A stretch of DNA of 64,000 nt from Oscillatoria acuminata PCC 6304 (lineage in GTDB: Bacteria > Cyanobacteriota > Cyanobacteriia > Cyanobacteriales > Laspinemataceae), in contig NC_019693.1 of assembly GCF_000317105.1 (NCBI RefSeq), positions 4,899,227-4,963,226 of the forward strand. Reading direction: 5' to 3'. A program made the translations under genes and the position numbers. The notes under the pieces were generated by a model. It searched no databases and was not told where the DNA came from. It was given only the letters and a program-made list of their open reading frames with translations. This document shows, piece after piece, positions 35,939 through 45,356 of this stretch. Position 1 is the stretch's first letter; every line of letters starts with the position of its first letter.

Positions 35939-36682
35939 TTATCGATTCCTCAAAGTTGACCCGGGGTAAAGAGGGCTGCAAGTCTGCCACAGGCGATCAA
36001 TTGTAACGAAATGATAACCGGCTCGCAATAACTCGGGAATTAATTCCTCTGCGATCGCCGCGATGTCCTCCCCACCATGCCATCCATCGTGCAAGACGAT
36101 ATGGGACCCGTTCTGAACCTGCCTCAGAACGCGGTCCACCACCACCGATACCCCGGGTCTCCACCAGTCTTCTACCACCACACTCCACATCACTGGACGG
36201 TAGTTCCACTGCTCCAAATGGCGCAAGATCCCTGGCGTAAACAACCCGTTTGGGGGTCGCACGTCTCGGATTTGGGTTTTGACCTGTTCTAGATCCAATT
36301 CACAGGCTTGCGCGATCGCCCCTTGGTTTTTCTCTAAACTCTCCCGCAGTTGAGTCGGACTCAGGCGCGGAAAGGACCGATGTTCATATCCATGCAACCC
36401 GATCCAATGTCCCCGTTCATACAAGGCTTTGGCAACCGAGGGCGATCGCTCCACACAAACCCCCAGCAAAAAAAAGCTGGCAACGATCCCGTAACGGTCT
36501 AATACCTTAAGCAACTCTGGGGTGTATTCCCCATGAGGTCCATCATCAAAGGTCAAGGCGATCGCCGGTTCAGTATTCGTTCCTGACCACAGACATTTGG
36601 GAAAGCTCGGTTGGAGAATTCGATAGAACAACGGATATAATGGCGCAAATCTCATGAGCAATTCTGGATGATTCTTTATCAA
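35939..36682 (-). CDS. Polysaccharide deacetylase family protein (NodB domain)
   Basis: 247 residues (TTG start; an ATG ten codons in is an alternative). The carbohydrate esterase 4 motifs are visible: ALTFDDGPHGEYT (catalytic Asp and metal Asp), the metal-binding H-x3-H in LHGYEHRSF, RPPNGLFTPG in place of R-x-PY/F, and IVLHDGWHGGED (catalytic His region). Members remove N-acetyl groups from chitin oligomers, peptidoglycan or polysaccharides. A hydrophobic N-terminal stretch (LLMRFAPLYPLFYRIL) could be a weak membrane anchor. The gene stands alone. Confidence 0.88.
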   Translation of the reverse strand: MIKNHPELLMRFAPLYPLFYRILQPSFPKCLWSGTNTEPAIALTFDDGPHGEYTPELLKVLDRYGIVASFFLLGVCVERSPSVAKALYERGHWIGLHGYEHRSFPRLSPTQLRESLEKNQGAIAQACELDLEQVKTQIRDVRPPNGLFTPGILRHLEQWNYRPVMWSVVVEDWWRPGVSVVVDRVLRQVQNGSHIVLHDGWHGGEDIAAIAEELIPELLRAGYHFVTIDRLWQTCSPLYPGSTLRNR

Positions 36683-37021
36683 ATTTAACCTTTAAGGCGA
36701 TTTTTATCCCCGTTGAGTCAAAAACAATTTCCGCTCACAAATAGCCCCATCTCAGCCACAGAAAACCCGATCCGTAAAATCCGCTCTCTTACCCTATAAT
36801 GATAAAAAAAAATTAATGATTTTGTAAAGAAACTGTCAAGATATTTTAAAGTTTCTCATCCCTCACCCCTCAACTCCCCAACCCAAATCGAGGGGTCCCC
36901 GGTTAAAAAGTGACTATTTCTGGTATTCCTTCACCTTTGACCGTGAACAAGAAGCCCTAAAAAATTAGGGATTAAGTTTGGTAAAAATACCTAAACTTAA
37001 TCCCTCAGCAAACCCCTAGCC

Positions 37022-37131
37022 GGGAGCATCTCAATTTGGTCTCAAAGGGGAATTTATACCTCTTGCTCCCCCTTCCCTCGTAGGGAAGGGGGCTGGGGGG
37101 TTAGGTCTCTTTGCCAAATTGAGATGCTCCC
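37022..37131. mobile_element. MITE-like element, family 1, copy 1
   Basis: 110 bases bounded by inverted repeats gggagcatctcaatttgg / ccaaattgagatgctccc and flanked by CCCTAGCC and CCCTAGCT, an 8-base target duplication with one mismatch. The interior carries a cccccttccct palindrome and ggctggggggttaggtctct, shared with the copy at 47874. It encodes nothing, so it needs a transposase from elsewhere. Confidence 0.8.
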
Positions 37132-37156
37132 CCCTAGCTCAACCGCTCAACCCTAG

Positions 37157-39484
37157 TCAAGAAATCTCTTGTAAAAAATCCCCAGGGTTCAATCCGGAGG
37201 ACAGTCCCCCGACAAAACCCACCTCCTGGCGATCGCGGAGTTGACAGTCCACAGACATCCCTAATAATGGAACCTGAGCATCCGTCGCCACATTTACCCC
37301 ATTCACCGATGCCCGTGGACGTCGATTGCGCTGCTTTTGAGCATATTCCACCTGCTTAGTTTGGGCGATCGCATAAGCCGGGGTATCCCGAGGAACCTGT
37401 TTGAGAATCTCGATCGCCCCAGGAAAATCCTGCTTTCGCGCCCTTTGATAGGCTTCCTGCAAGAGGGAATTCCCCTTAATCCGCTGCTTTTGGCGATATT
37501 CTCTAATCTTCTCTTGGACCTTAGAATAAGTCGGCGTACCCGAGGGAATCTTTTCCAGCAACTGAATCGCCTTAGCAAAATCTTTGGCGATCGCCGCTTG
37601 GTATGCTTGAGTTAATAACTGATGCGCTTCAGCTTCTAGGCGGATCTGATAATTTTCTTCATACTCGGGAATTTTAGAAACCGCTTCCTCATAAGCCGGA
37701 GTCCCCGGGGGAATCTGCTTGAGTAATTCTAAGGCCCCTTTAAAATCTCTTTCTCTCCCCTTGGCGTAGGCCGTTTCCAACCATTCCGGCGTTTGCGGTG
37801 CAACTTGAGCGGTTGCTTCCTCCACCCAAGGAACAATTTTATCTTGCCAATAGGCAATTTCAGGAATTGGGGCTGCCCCTTGGATCACTTCGACCCACTG
37901 CTGTTCCTGATAGGCTTTTTCCACTAAGGGGAATTGACTCTGAGCTTTTTCCCAGTCTACCCGCCAACGGTCAAGGTTCGTGCGAGCTTCACCATAAGCC
38001 TCACTAAAGTTGGGAATCGATTCAGCCAGGGCGATCGCCTGGTCATAATTCCCCGCATGATATTCTATGTTCGCCTGGGTTAAAAGTTTCGGCCCATCAT
38101 CTGCGGTGGAAAAATAAAACAGGGAGGTTAAACCACCTGTAATCACCAGGGAATTCACCGCAAACCCACCCCACATTCCCAGCAGCAGAATATTAGAACC
38201 CTTAACGCCCCTACCCTGCTTTTTGGAGGGGATCGGTTGGGGTGGGAGTAAGTCCTGAGCAAATACGGGATCTGGCGTCACATCCATTTCTGTAGACGAG
38301 ATAGATTCCATTTCTAAGGGTTGATTAGGAACCGTCATTGCTTCCGGCGATGGGTCTATAGGGTCTATGGGGTCGGGGGAGATGGGGGAGACCGCCATCG
38401 AGATGGGGGAGATGGGGGAGATGGGGGAGACTCTATCCATCGCATCACTCTGTTTAAGAGGATTGGGTGTTGTTGCAGAGGTTAGGGTTACGGGAATTTG
38501 AGCCGCGATCGCAACTTCTGCCTCTGGAATTGCGGCAGTGTCCTGAGTTTCTTTTCGGGTCTCAGGGGTGGGTATGGGTTGAATTTCTATCGGGTGGAGA
38601 TGGATTGGTTGGGACTGGGGAAACTGTAGAAGCTGCAATTCATTCAGGGCTTCCTTGGCAGACTGGTAACGATGTTTGCAGTGATAGCGCACCATTTTAT
38701 TTAACAGAGCAACCAACGCCGAACCCACTGGCGTGATGGTGTCTGAATGCCAATCAATCTCTCCCGTGTGGGAGTTCACTTCTAAGTCTGCCGGATGCAG
38801 TCCGGTTAAGGCTTGAATTGCAAGTAAGCCCAGAGCATATATATCACTGTTGGGACGGGAGTTGCCCGTGAGTTGTTCCGGGGGTAAATAGCCAAAGGTG
38901 GCGATCGGCAAGGCGATCGAGGCTTGTCTATATCCCGGGATATTTCGGTCCCGAATCGGTTGGACACTGGCAAAGTCTACTAAAAAAAATTTCCCATCAT
39001 TGGCGCGTTTAATTAATTTATCCGGAGCAATATTGCCATGAATAAACCCGTTTTGGTGGATGAAATTGAGAAGGGATAAGCCTTCTTTAAGAAACTGCAA
39101 ACAGGCACTTTCACTCCAACGCTTGCTACAGCGCTTGCCGATGGGTAGCAAGTGACGGAGTTTAACCCCTTCAATCCATTCTTGAACTAAATAGGAGGAA
39201 TCTGCTTCGGTGAAGCAGTGCAACAGTTGGGGAATGCAATCGTGATTCCCCAACTGTTTCAGGGTTTGGGCTTCAATTCCAAATAAGTGTTGCGCTGATT
39301 TGAGACAATGTGGATGGGGTGTGGCTAGATTAAGCTGCTTGATGAAACATTTAGGATGGCCTGGGTTTTTTGTATCTTTAGCAATGTAGGTGTTGCCGAC
39401 CCCATCGGCATTTAAAACTTTAACGATTTGATAGCGATCGGCTAATAAAGTTTCTAATATGGGCATTGACGCGACTCTGGGCAT
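37157..39484 (-). CDS. Membrane-anchored pseudokinase with C-terminal helical repeats
   Basis: About 775 residues; the start is uncertain (GTG at 39517 or ATG at 39484 or 39466). Residues about 15-290 form a kinase fold, but key residues are lost: the Gly loop is degenerate (NADGVGNTYIA), the catalytic loop reads HGNIAPDK where HRDxKxxN is expected, and DFG is DFAS. Lys of CFIKQL remains. ATP hydrolysis and phosphotransfer are thus unlikely. A low-complexity linker (SPISPISPIS, DPIDPIDP) and one transmembrane helix (LLLGMWGGFAVNSLVITGGL) follow, then an external or C-terminal array of about 40-residue helical repeats (A-x2-Q-DFPGAIEILKQVPRDTPAYA). This HGN-type kinase-like family recurs in cyanobacteria; its function is unknown. 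Confidence 0.8.
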   Translation of the reverse strand: MPRVASMPILETLLADRYQIVKVLNADGVGNTYIAKDTKNPGHPKCFIKQLNLATPHPHCLKSAQHLFGIEAQTLKQLGNHDCIPQLLHCFTEADSSYLVQEWIEGVKLRHLLPIGKRCSKRWSESACLQFLKEGLSLLNFIHQNGFIHGNIAPDKLIKRANDGKFFLVDFASVQPIRDRNIPGYRQASIALPIATFGYLPPEQLTGNSRPNSDIYALGLLAIQALTGLHPADLEVNSHTGEIDWHSDTITPVGSALVALLNKMVRYHCKHRYQSAKEALNELQLLQFPQSQPIHLHPIEIQPIPTPETRKETQDTAAIPEAEVAIAAQIPVTLTSATTPNPLKQSDAMDRVSPISPISPISMAVSPISPDPIDPIDPSPEAMTVPNQPLEMESISSTEMDVTPDPVFAQDLLPPQPIPSKKQGRGVKGSNILLLGMWGGFAVNSLVITGGLTSLFYFSTADDGPKLLTQANIEYHAGNYDQAIALAESIPNFSEAYGEARTNLDRWRVDWEKAQSQFPLVEKAYQEQQWVEVIQGAAPIPEIAYWQDKIVPWVEEATAQVAPQTPEWLETAYAKGRERDFKGALELLKQIPPGTPAYEEAVSKIPEYEENYQIRLEAEAHQLLTQAYQAAIAKDFAKAIQLLEKIPSGTPTYSKVQEKIREYRQKQRIKGNSLLQEAYQRARKQDFPGAIEILKQVPRDTPAYAIAQTKQVEYAQKQRNRRPRASVNGVNVATDAQVPLLGMSVDCQLRDRQEVGFVGGLSSGLNPGDFLQEIS

Positions 39485-40692
39485 AGAAAGAATTTCCACC
39501 TTGACCTTGAGTTTCACAGAGGTTTAAAATCAACCTGCTCCCTTGGTTAGAGGCCCCGACAATCCCTCCAACTCCCTGGCATCAAATCGTTGTAGCTGTT
39601 CGCCTTACCCAAAGGGTCAAGGGAATCGAGCCAAGTTCGACTCGATGCTATCGGTCCGTTGGGCGATCGCGCTATGCCTTCGATGGGGGATGCACCACTT
39701 ATCCGCAGTCAAAGTGCTCACTGCCGAGGGACCGGGGTTTCTCGCCAAACTAGGAGCTTATTCAGGTATGAGTGCAAACAATTTTCAGCTTCCGGGTTTC
39801 TCTATCAGGAATATTGCCCATTATTTTTGAATGCCCTGAATTTTCTTTCGTTAACCCGGTTTTCATCATCGGGGTATCCTATATACTATTAATTTCAACC
39901 AGGACCATACCCCGGGACTGGGCAAAAGTTCAGGCTCCGCCTCAGTTTGACCGAAGACTATTTCCTCCCACTAGGGGAAGAAATAACTCAATTTGTTTGC
40001 AGTCGAATCCAATATTTAGTGATTGCAAAATGAAGCAAAAATTCTAGGTATTTGAAACTTTAAAAAATGAGTTGCAATCCCCGCATAAAATTTTAGAAAT
40101 AAGGGATAAAACTGAGGTGATTTTTATTGAATTTTCCTCCTGACTTCACCAAAATTTTATCTAAGCCTCAAATCTGGCCCTAATCCGGAGGGTATCCATA
40201 CATCAAGAAAAAATATCCGCGCAGAAACTGGGTCTTTACCCCAAATTCGGCGCGGATATTCATCGGTTATGCACAGGACCCCTGCTTCTAGGATTGACCC
40301 ACCGATGCTGTAAAACTCTAAAAAAAACCAGGGTGTCCGGATAAACCGTCCTCAGCATGAAAGATATTAAATTTCAGTCTCTTTTAAAAAAAAGAGGGTA
40401 TAAATGTAGCAATGCTCCGTCAGTTATCTTTACTTGGGGCCTGTACCCATTTCAGGTCCTGTCTTAAATTACTGGCTCTGCAAGTTTTTTAAACCGGGCT
40501 ATTCGTTCAATTCAAAACGAGTATAAACCCTGGGATCAGTCTGACAGCAATAAGATGAAGCGCTTATTTAAGAGGTCAAGTCTTATTGATAAAAAGCAAA
40601 TAATTAATTTTAAAATTTATTATTTTAATTTTAAAATTAATTATTCAATGATTAGTTCTCTCAAATTAGTTTATTCTTGGGGTTCAACTATC
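39485..40692. other. 1.2-kb intergenic region with a long hairpin at 40212-40260
   Basis: No credible gene. At 40212-40260 an 11-base perfect stem (aatatccgcgc / gcgcggatatt) encloses a nested small stem (gggt / accc). The preceding bases are a run of A, so on the minus strand this could serve as a terminator. The stretch 40590-40660 is extremely AT-rich. Confidence 0.45.
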
Positions 40693-40833
40693 ATGGCTAT
40701 TCTAGTTTTTTGTATCTTGTTTATTCTTTTTACAATTGAAATATTAAAACCCAAAAAACCTAAAAAACCGTCTGATTCACATCAGTGTAAACCTTGCTGT
40801 CCCCACAATATCCAAGACCGAAAATCCAAGTGA
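40693..40833 (+). CDS. Possible small membrane peptide with CxxCC tail
   Basis: 46 residues: one transmembrane helix (MAILVFCILFILFTIEIL) followed by a Lys/Pro stretch and SHQCKPCCPHNIQ. The frame is open 46 codons further upstream through AT-rich DNA. No clear ribosome site is seen. It is retained because a hydrophobic helix plus a cysteine cluster is not a typical chance pattern, but the evidence is weak. Confidence 0.3.
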   Translation: MAILVFCILFILFTIEILKPKKPKKPSDSHQCKPCCPHNIQDRKSK

Positions 40834-41071
40834 GAAGGTAATCATCCTCAAACGATCCACAACTCTTCAGCAGCAACCCTGCCTTTTAAATCTCGGGAAT
40901 AGAGTTTGAAATTAAGAAATGGCAAACCCTAACCTCTCTTTCCTGAATCAGGGTAAGTACAACGTTCAGTTGTGAGGTCCGTCAGAGCAGACTGAATAAC
41001 ACAGCCCTTCCGTGGTAAGCTGCGGGAGGGTTGTTTAATGTAGAATTGAGGAAGAGGGCTAAACCGGATAA

Positions 41072-42925
41072 TTAAATCGAGGGATTGGGGGAATCTTCAG
41101 GGGTTCTTTCCCCTAAAATTGAGTAGATAATTGTCTCTTGCTGTTTACCCCGCAGGTGAAGTTCAGTAACTTGAACTCCTAGATAGCGATCGCAAACATA
41201 GTTATAGGTTTCTTCGGTGATCAAGAGGTGATAAAGATTATGAGCAACAATCTCTTTATTCAGAGGTTCTACTCGTGCCGCCACATTCACCGTATCCCCG
41301 ATCGCCGAATAATTCGCCCGTTGTTTGCCACCGACACTCCCTGCAATCAGCGGACCTGTATGAATCCCCATTCCCACTTGAATCAACGGTTTTCCTTCCG
41401 CTTTCATCCGTTGATTCAGATCTTTCAGTCTCGCATCCATGGCCAAACAAGCGGCGATCGCATTCCTGGCATCCGCCTGAATCTCCTCCGGAGTTTGGCG
41501 AGGAAAGGGGAGACCAAATACCGCCATAATTGCATCCCCAATATATTTATCAATCACTCCCCCATGCTCCATAATACATTCAGACATTGCATCCAAATAA
41601 TCATTAAGCCAGGAGAGTAACTCTCTAGGAGGTAAGGTTTCAGAGATGGTAGTAAAACTCCGAATATCCATGAATAAAACTGTCGCAATTAGTTCTTGAG
41701 GCGGTAAATCTCCCTGGTCAAAAATTTCATCCCGACGGTCCCAAACTAACCGAGCCATTTCCGGAGAAATTTGTTTGGCAAAAAGCTGCATAAGCTGTTG
41801 TTTTTCGTAGCGATCGCGCAGTTGGACGATGATTCCCGCTAACAGCATTGTGCCAATAGGTGCAACCACGGGAATCCACCAATTTCCCCAAGTAAAAGCG
41901 GCTAAAGCGAGGGCAAACCAAGCCAGAGGAAACCCCAATGCCGCTCCAATCTGAAGTTGCGCCCATCCAAAGCGCATCAGACCGCGATCGCTCCACACCC
42001 AACTCATGGATAAACTAATCCCAATTAAAATCAACCCCGTTATAACTGGGGAAAGCCGTTTTAAAAACCGTCCCTCTAACCCATTATCCAAAATCGCTGC
42101 ATGGATATAGACCCCCGTAATCGGCTGAAGGGGCGAAATTTTGCGATCAATCCCCGTAGCCACAAATCCGACTAAGACCAGTTGATTATCAAAAGCCTCG
42201 GGAGGAACGCGACCCTCGACCACATCCACGAAAGAATAAGTGGGGACTTCCTGGATGCTTCCCGGCCAATTGATCCAGACATTTTGAAAGTCAACTTCTG
42301 GATAAGGCTTAACAATAGCCTGGGGTGGAATTTGATTTAATAACCTCTCCGGGTTTTGATTTTCCGAAACTTGAAGCAGAGCTAAACTCAAGGTCGGTAT
42401 CCCATTAAACCAAACGGTTCCCTGACGGCTAATGCCATCACTATCCGGTTCGTGAATAATATGACCGATCGCCGCTGCCGCATCCTTTAAAACGGGTAAG
42501 GGTTCTTCTTCGGGACCGGCACTGGCGAGAATCGTTTTGCCATTGGCTTGAATTGCGCGAGCCAATGATTCATCTTCAGGACTCGGGTCCAGAAACAGAA
42601 TATCAAAACCAATGGCCGCAGGGGAAGAAGTGTTAAGAGCATTCAAAAGTTCGACATAGCGATCGCGAGACCAGGGGAACTGTCCGTAATCCTGCAAACT
42701 CTTGCCATCAATGGCAATCACCGTAATCCGGGGATGCCATCGGAGTTCAGGACGAAGATTAAACAGTACCCCATACCCCAACCGTTCTAGGGGTTGCCAT
42801 GCACCGCCTAACCCCATTGTTATGGAGATAGCTGCGGCGATCGCCCCTGGGAACAAAGGATGATGAGTTTTAAAGTTACCTTGTAGCCAATGTCGAAATC
42901 CCACAAAATGCCCTAACAACTCCAT
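41072..42925 (-). CDS. CHASE2-domain adenylate/guanylate cyclase
   Basis: 617 residues. A short N-terminal membrane segment is followed by a CHASE2 sensor domain (residues about 50-300, with ITVIAIDGKSLQDYGQFPWSRDRYVELLNAL, FDILFLD and FVDVVEGRVPPEAFDNQLVLVGFVATGIDRK). Three transmembrane helices follow (about 310-385), then a class III cyclase catalytic domain (VLFMDIRSFTTISE with the metal Asp, GGVIDKYIGDAIMAVFG with the second Asp and the substrate-selecting Lys, and SVGGKQRANYSAIGDTVNVAARVE). The Lys favours ATP, hence cAMP. It lies 34 bases downstream of a FecR-domain gene on the same strand, a pairing often seen in cyanobacteria. Confidence 0.92.
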   Translation of the reverse strand: MELLGHFVGFRHWLQGNFKTHHPLFPGAIAAAISITMGLGGAWQPLERLGYGVLFNLRPELRWHPRITVIAIDGKSLQDYGQFPWSRDRYVELLNALNTSSPAAIGFDILFLDPSPEDESLARAIQANGKTILASAGPEEEPLPVLKDAAAAIGHIIHEPDSDGISRQGTVWFNGIPTLSLALLQVSENQNPERLLNQIPPQAIVKPYPEVDFQNVWINWPGSIQEVPTYSFVDVVEGRVPPEAFDNQLVLVGFVATGIDRKISPLQPITGVYIHAAILDNGLEGRFLKRLSPVITGLILIGISLSMSWVWSDRGLMRFGWAQLQIGAALGFPLAWFALALAAFTWGNWWIPVVAPIGTMLLAGIIVQLRDRYEKQQLMQLFAKQISPEMARLVWDRRDEIFDQGDLPPQELIATVLFMDIRSFTTISETLPPRELLSWLNDYLDAMSECIMEHGGVIDKYIGDAIMAVFGLPFPRQTPEEIQADARNAIAACLAMDARLKDLNQRMKAEGKPLIQVGMGIHTGPLIAGSVGGKQRANYSAIGDTVNVAARVEPLNKEIVAHNLYHLLITEETYNYVCDRYLGVQVTELHLRGKQQETIIYSILGERTPEDSPNPSI

Positions 42926-42959
42926 AGAAAGGAATCCAGATTTGAGGAATTCGGATGAT

Positions 42960-44102
42960 TTATTGAACGGGGATCGAATACACTCGCTCTCTCACTGCCG
43001 GTCCACGCACGACAAACCGGAGTCGTCGGGAGACGGGTCTGGGTATCAACAGGGAGAAACTACCATCGGGATTGGTCACAATAGGTTCCCCGTTGAGCAA
43101 CAAGATATCTGGACTATCAATTTTACCGTGAATCAGAACTCGACTGGAACCCCGGGGTTGGGTAACGAGTAATTCAAATTTGGAGTCGGTAGGAATCTGT
43201 TGGGGCGCAGTGGGAGCCAAACCGGGGGCAATCACGGTAAATTGACCATTACCGACGAGGACTTCTTGTCCGAGTGCGCTGGCGCTGACGCTCCCATCAA
43301 TGGTCCGGACTCCCGTTTGACCTGTTGGCCCAACATCGACTCCAAAGGAGGTGCCGCGTACCCCGGCAACTCCAGTGGGTGTCCGGACTCTGAAGGGGGA
43401 ATCTCCGGTGCGGTCCTGGGTTAATAGGGGGTTTTCTAGGGAGAAGGGGAGGGTCTTCATGGCGATCGCCGTTCCGGAAAGCTCGGTTACCAAATCGCGG
43501 GTTAACCGTCCTAGGGAAAATCTGACCTGTCCTCGGCGGACAAATAGCTCGACATTGCCATCGGCAAGGCTTTCAATCTCAAACTCGCTGATTTCATCGA
43601 CTTCTAGGCTGCCCCGAAAGTTGTCAAATCGCAAACGAGCGCTGGAGTTCTCCTCGGCGATCCAGGTGCCAGTCGCCGGTTGGAAACAGTCCCCGACTTG
43701 AATGGGACGGCCTTCAAAGGTGACGTTTCCTCGGAGGGATTCTACTCTCATCCCTCCGGCACAACTGCCGGTAGTCTGTGCCAATACGTCGGCGCTTAGA
43801 GACTCTTGATCTCGGGAAAATACGGGGACCTGGCCGCTTTCCCCGGTGTTTAAGGAGTCGGGTATCCCTTCCCCCTGGGCTTCTAGGGCCAAGACGCTAT
43901 CTGGGTGGGCGAATTGAGGTCCTTCTACAAACGAGAGACCTCCCTGGGGAAGGTCTCTGTGGGTCTGGGTTTCCGGTTGAACGTCCGGGGAGGCGACTGC
44001 AATCGCTGGAGTGGGAGTTAGGGTTGCGATCGCCCCCCAGGATAATAAGATGGCTCGGAGAATCTGAGGTAAAGCTACAGCAGGGGTGGAAATATTATTC
44101 AT
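42960..44102 (-). CDS. FecR-domain periplasmic protein
   Basis: 380 residues with a signal peptide (hydrophobic ILRAILLSWGAIATL, cleavage near AIA-VASP). Residues about 120-270 form a FecR domain (GNVTFEGRPIQVGDCFQPATGTWIAEENSSARLRFDNFRGSLEVDEISEFEI, then RRGQVRFSLGRL and TGVAGVRGTSFGVDVG). The C-terminal 90 residues look like an Ig-like or glucodextranase-type beta domain (LLNGEPIVTNPDGSFSLLIP). It is probably an extracytoplasmic sensor or cell-surface protein co-expressed with the CHASE2 cyclase 34 bases downstream. CHASE2 is periplasmic in part, so FecR could feed a signal to it; this is inference. Confidence 0.88.
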   Translation of the reverse strand: MNNISTPAVALPQILRAILLSWGAIATLTPTPAIAVASPDVQPETQTHRDLPQGGLSFVEGPQFAHPDSVLALEAQGEGIPDSLNTGESGQVPVFSRDQESLSADVLAQTTGSCAGGMRVESLRGNVTFEGRPIQVGDCFQPATGTWIAEENSSARLRFDNFRGSLEVDEISEFEIESLADGNVELFVRRGQVRFSLGRLTRDLVTELSGTAIAMKTLPFSLENPLLTQDRTGDSPFRVRTPTGVAGVRGTSFGVDVGPTGQTGVRTIDGSVSASALGQEVLVGNGQFTVIAPGLAPTAPQQIPTDSKFELLVTQPRGSSRVLIHGKIDSPDILLLNGEPIVTNPDGSFSLLIPRPVSRRLRFVVRGPAVRERVYSIPVQ

Positions 44103-44180
44103 CAGCTTCGATAAGTTTAGGGAAGTATTTTTAGAGCATATCGGCGCGATCGCACCAAAACCAAGACGAATTCCAATTCT

Positions 44181-44549
44181 TTAGAAGTTTCCTTTCGGAT
44201 AGATCCAGATCACGCGATCGCTCAAGGTTGATGCTTCGGCCTGTTCATTACAATATAGAGGCACCCCATCCTGAATCTCTATCAGGTTTCCAAGTCTAAA
44301 TCTGCCCATCCGGGGCAATTTTCCACAATCCACTCGGCTTGGGGAAGGTCTGGGCATGGTCCCAATTGCTGGCTGGTCCCGGTTTGGATTAAACCCTTCT
44401 AAATCCCCAAAGGGTCCGAATCCCTCCCATTGGCCAATCCCACGGGACAATTCCGGGGGAATTGCGCTCTGGAAATTGACGATTTGAGACAATCCACTCG
44501 GCCTCAATAACCCTAGGTTACTGAGTTGTTCGGTTAAGAATCCCTGCAT
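44181..44549 (-). CDS. Hypothetical protein upstream of the FecR gene
   Basis: 122 residues without recognised domain, signal peptide or membrane segment. It is rich in Pro and Gly (IGQWEGFGPFGDLEGFNPNRDQP) and ends DGVPLYCNEQAEASTLSDRVIWIYPKGNF, which looks like a folded end. It has the same orientation as its neighbours, 78 bases before FecR, and the ATG follows a weak ctcttg stretch. It could be a non-coding shadow, but nothing on the other strand explains it. Confidence 0.4.
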   Translation of the reverse strand: MQGFLTEQLSNLGLLRPSGLSQIVNFQSAIPPELSRGIGQWEGFGPFGDLEGFNPNRDQPAIGTMPRPSPSRVDCGKLPRMGRFRLGNLIEIQDGVPLYCNEQAEASTLSDRVIWIYPKGNF

Positions 44550-44593
44550 TTACAAGAGTTATTAGCTAGAGTTTACCCCATTTATTCGATGTG

Positions 44594-45208
44594 TTAGGGG
44601 TTGATGTCAACAGGATGGGAGAGGGCTGGATTCCCGGGGGAACCGGAGGCATTGTGGGTTTTGGGGAACGATAGACCTAGGATTGCACCCACCAAAATAA
44701 TGCCATAGACCAAGTAAAGATGGATGGGACTGAGTGACAAGCTCAACACAAATTTTGAGGGCTTTGTGGAACCCGAGACGGTTTCGATGGGATTGCGTTC
44801 CGGTAAAGAAGCGGCTAAGGCGGACCCATCTAATCCCAAGGCATCCCCAAGGCGACGGATAAACCCTCGGACGTAGATATCCTGGGGTAATTTCTCGATC
44901 AACCCGGTTTCGAGGGCGCGGATCTGATACTGGGGGACATGGGTTAAGTTATAGAGTTCTTCGCGGGAGAGTCCTTGCTCTTGTCTGCATTGTTCGAGGT
45001 CTTGACCCAGTTGCCGCAGGGCCTCTTCCCAGAGGCGATCGCGATTGAGTTCAGGTTGATCGCTGATCCCCGTTATGAATGAGTCCGTTTCTGTGGATCT
45101 GATTGCTGCATCATTCTCTAATTTCGTTCGACTCAGCAGGTTCTCCTCCTCTGCTGATTTGGGTCTGGACACTCTAGTAAAATCAAAGGCTAAATTCGAT
45201 CCAGTCAT
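44594..45208 (-). CDS. RodZ-like helix-turn-helix membrane protein
   Basis: 204 residues. Residues about 65-135 are a Cro/CI-type helix-turn-helix of the RodZ class (CRQEQGLSREELYNLTHVPQYQIRALETGLIEKLPQDIYVRGFIRRLGDALGLD), followed by a linker and one transmembrane helix (HLYLVYGIILVGAILGLSF) near the C-terminus. RodZ proteins link the MreB cytoskeleton to the cell-wall machinery, and smaller homologues have unknown targets. The short external tail, compared with RodZ of E. coli, leaves the exact role open. Confidence 0.8.
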   Translation of the reverse strand: MTGSNLAFDFTRVSRPKSAEEENLLSRTKLENDAAIRSTETDSFITGISDQPELNRDRLWEEALRQLGQDLEQCRQEQGLSREELYNLTHVPQYQIRALETGLIEKLPQDIYVRGFIRRLGDALGLDGSALAASLPERNPIETVSGSTKPSKFVLSLSLSPIHLYLVYGIILVGAILGLSFPKTHNASGSPGNPALSHPVDINP

Positions 45209-45356
45209 TACTATTTTCTCCGTGCTTTAGGGAAACAGATTCTCATGTAGAAGTGTAAAGCGTCAAGATGGGGGGTGACACCCCTCAGATGTATAACCCC
45301 TCAAGTGATAACAACTCCAAGTGGAGTTTGTCTACTCTCCAATCCGGGCTAGGGCC

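Noticed and set aside
39543-40047. Overlapping plus-strand frames in the gap after the pseudokinase gene
   Set aside because: They have no ribosome sites, no family resemblance and conflict with each other.
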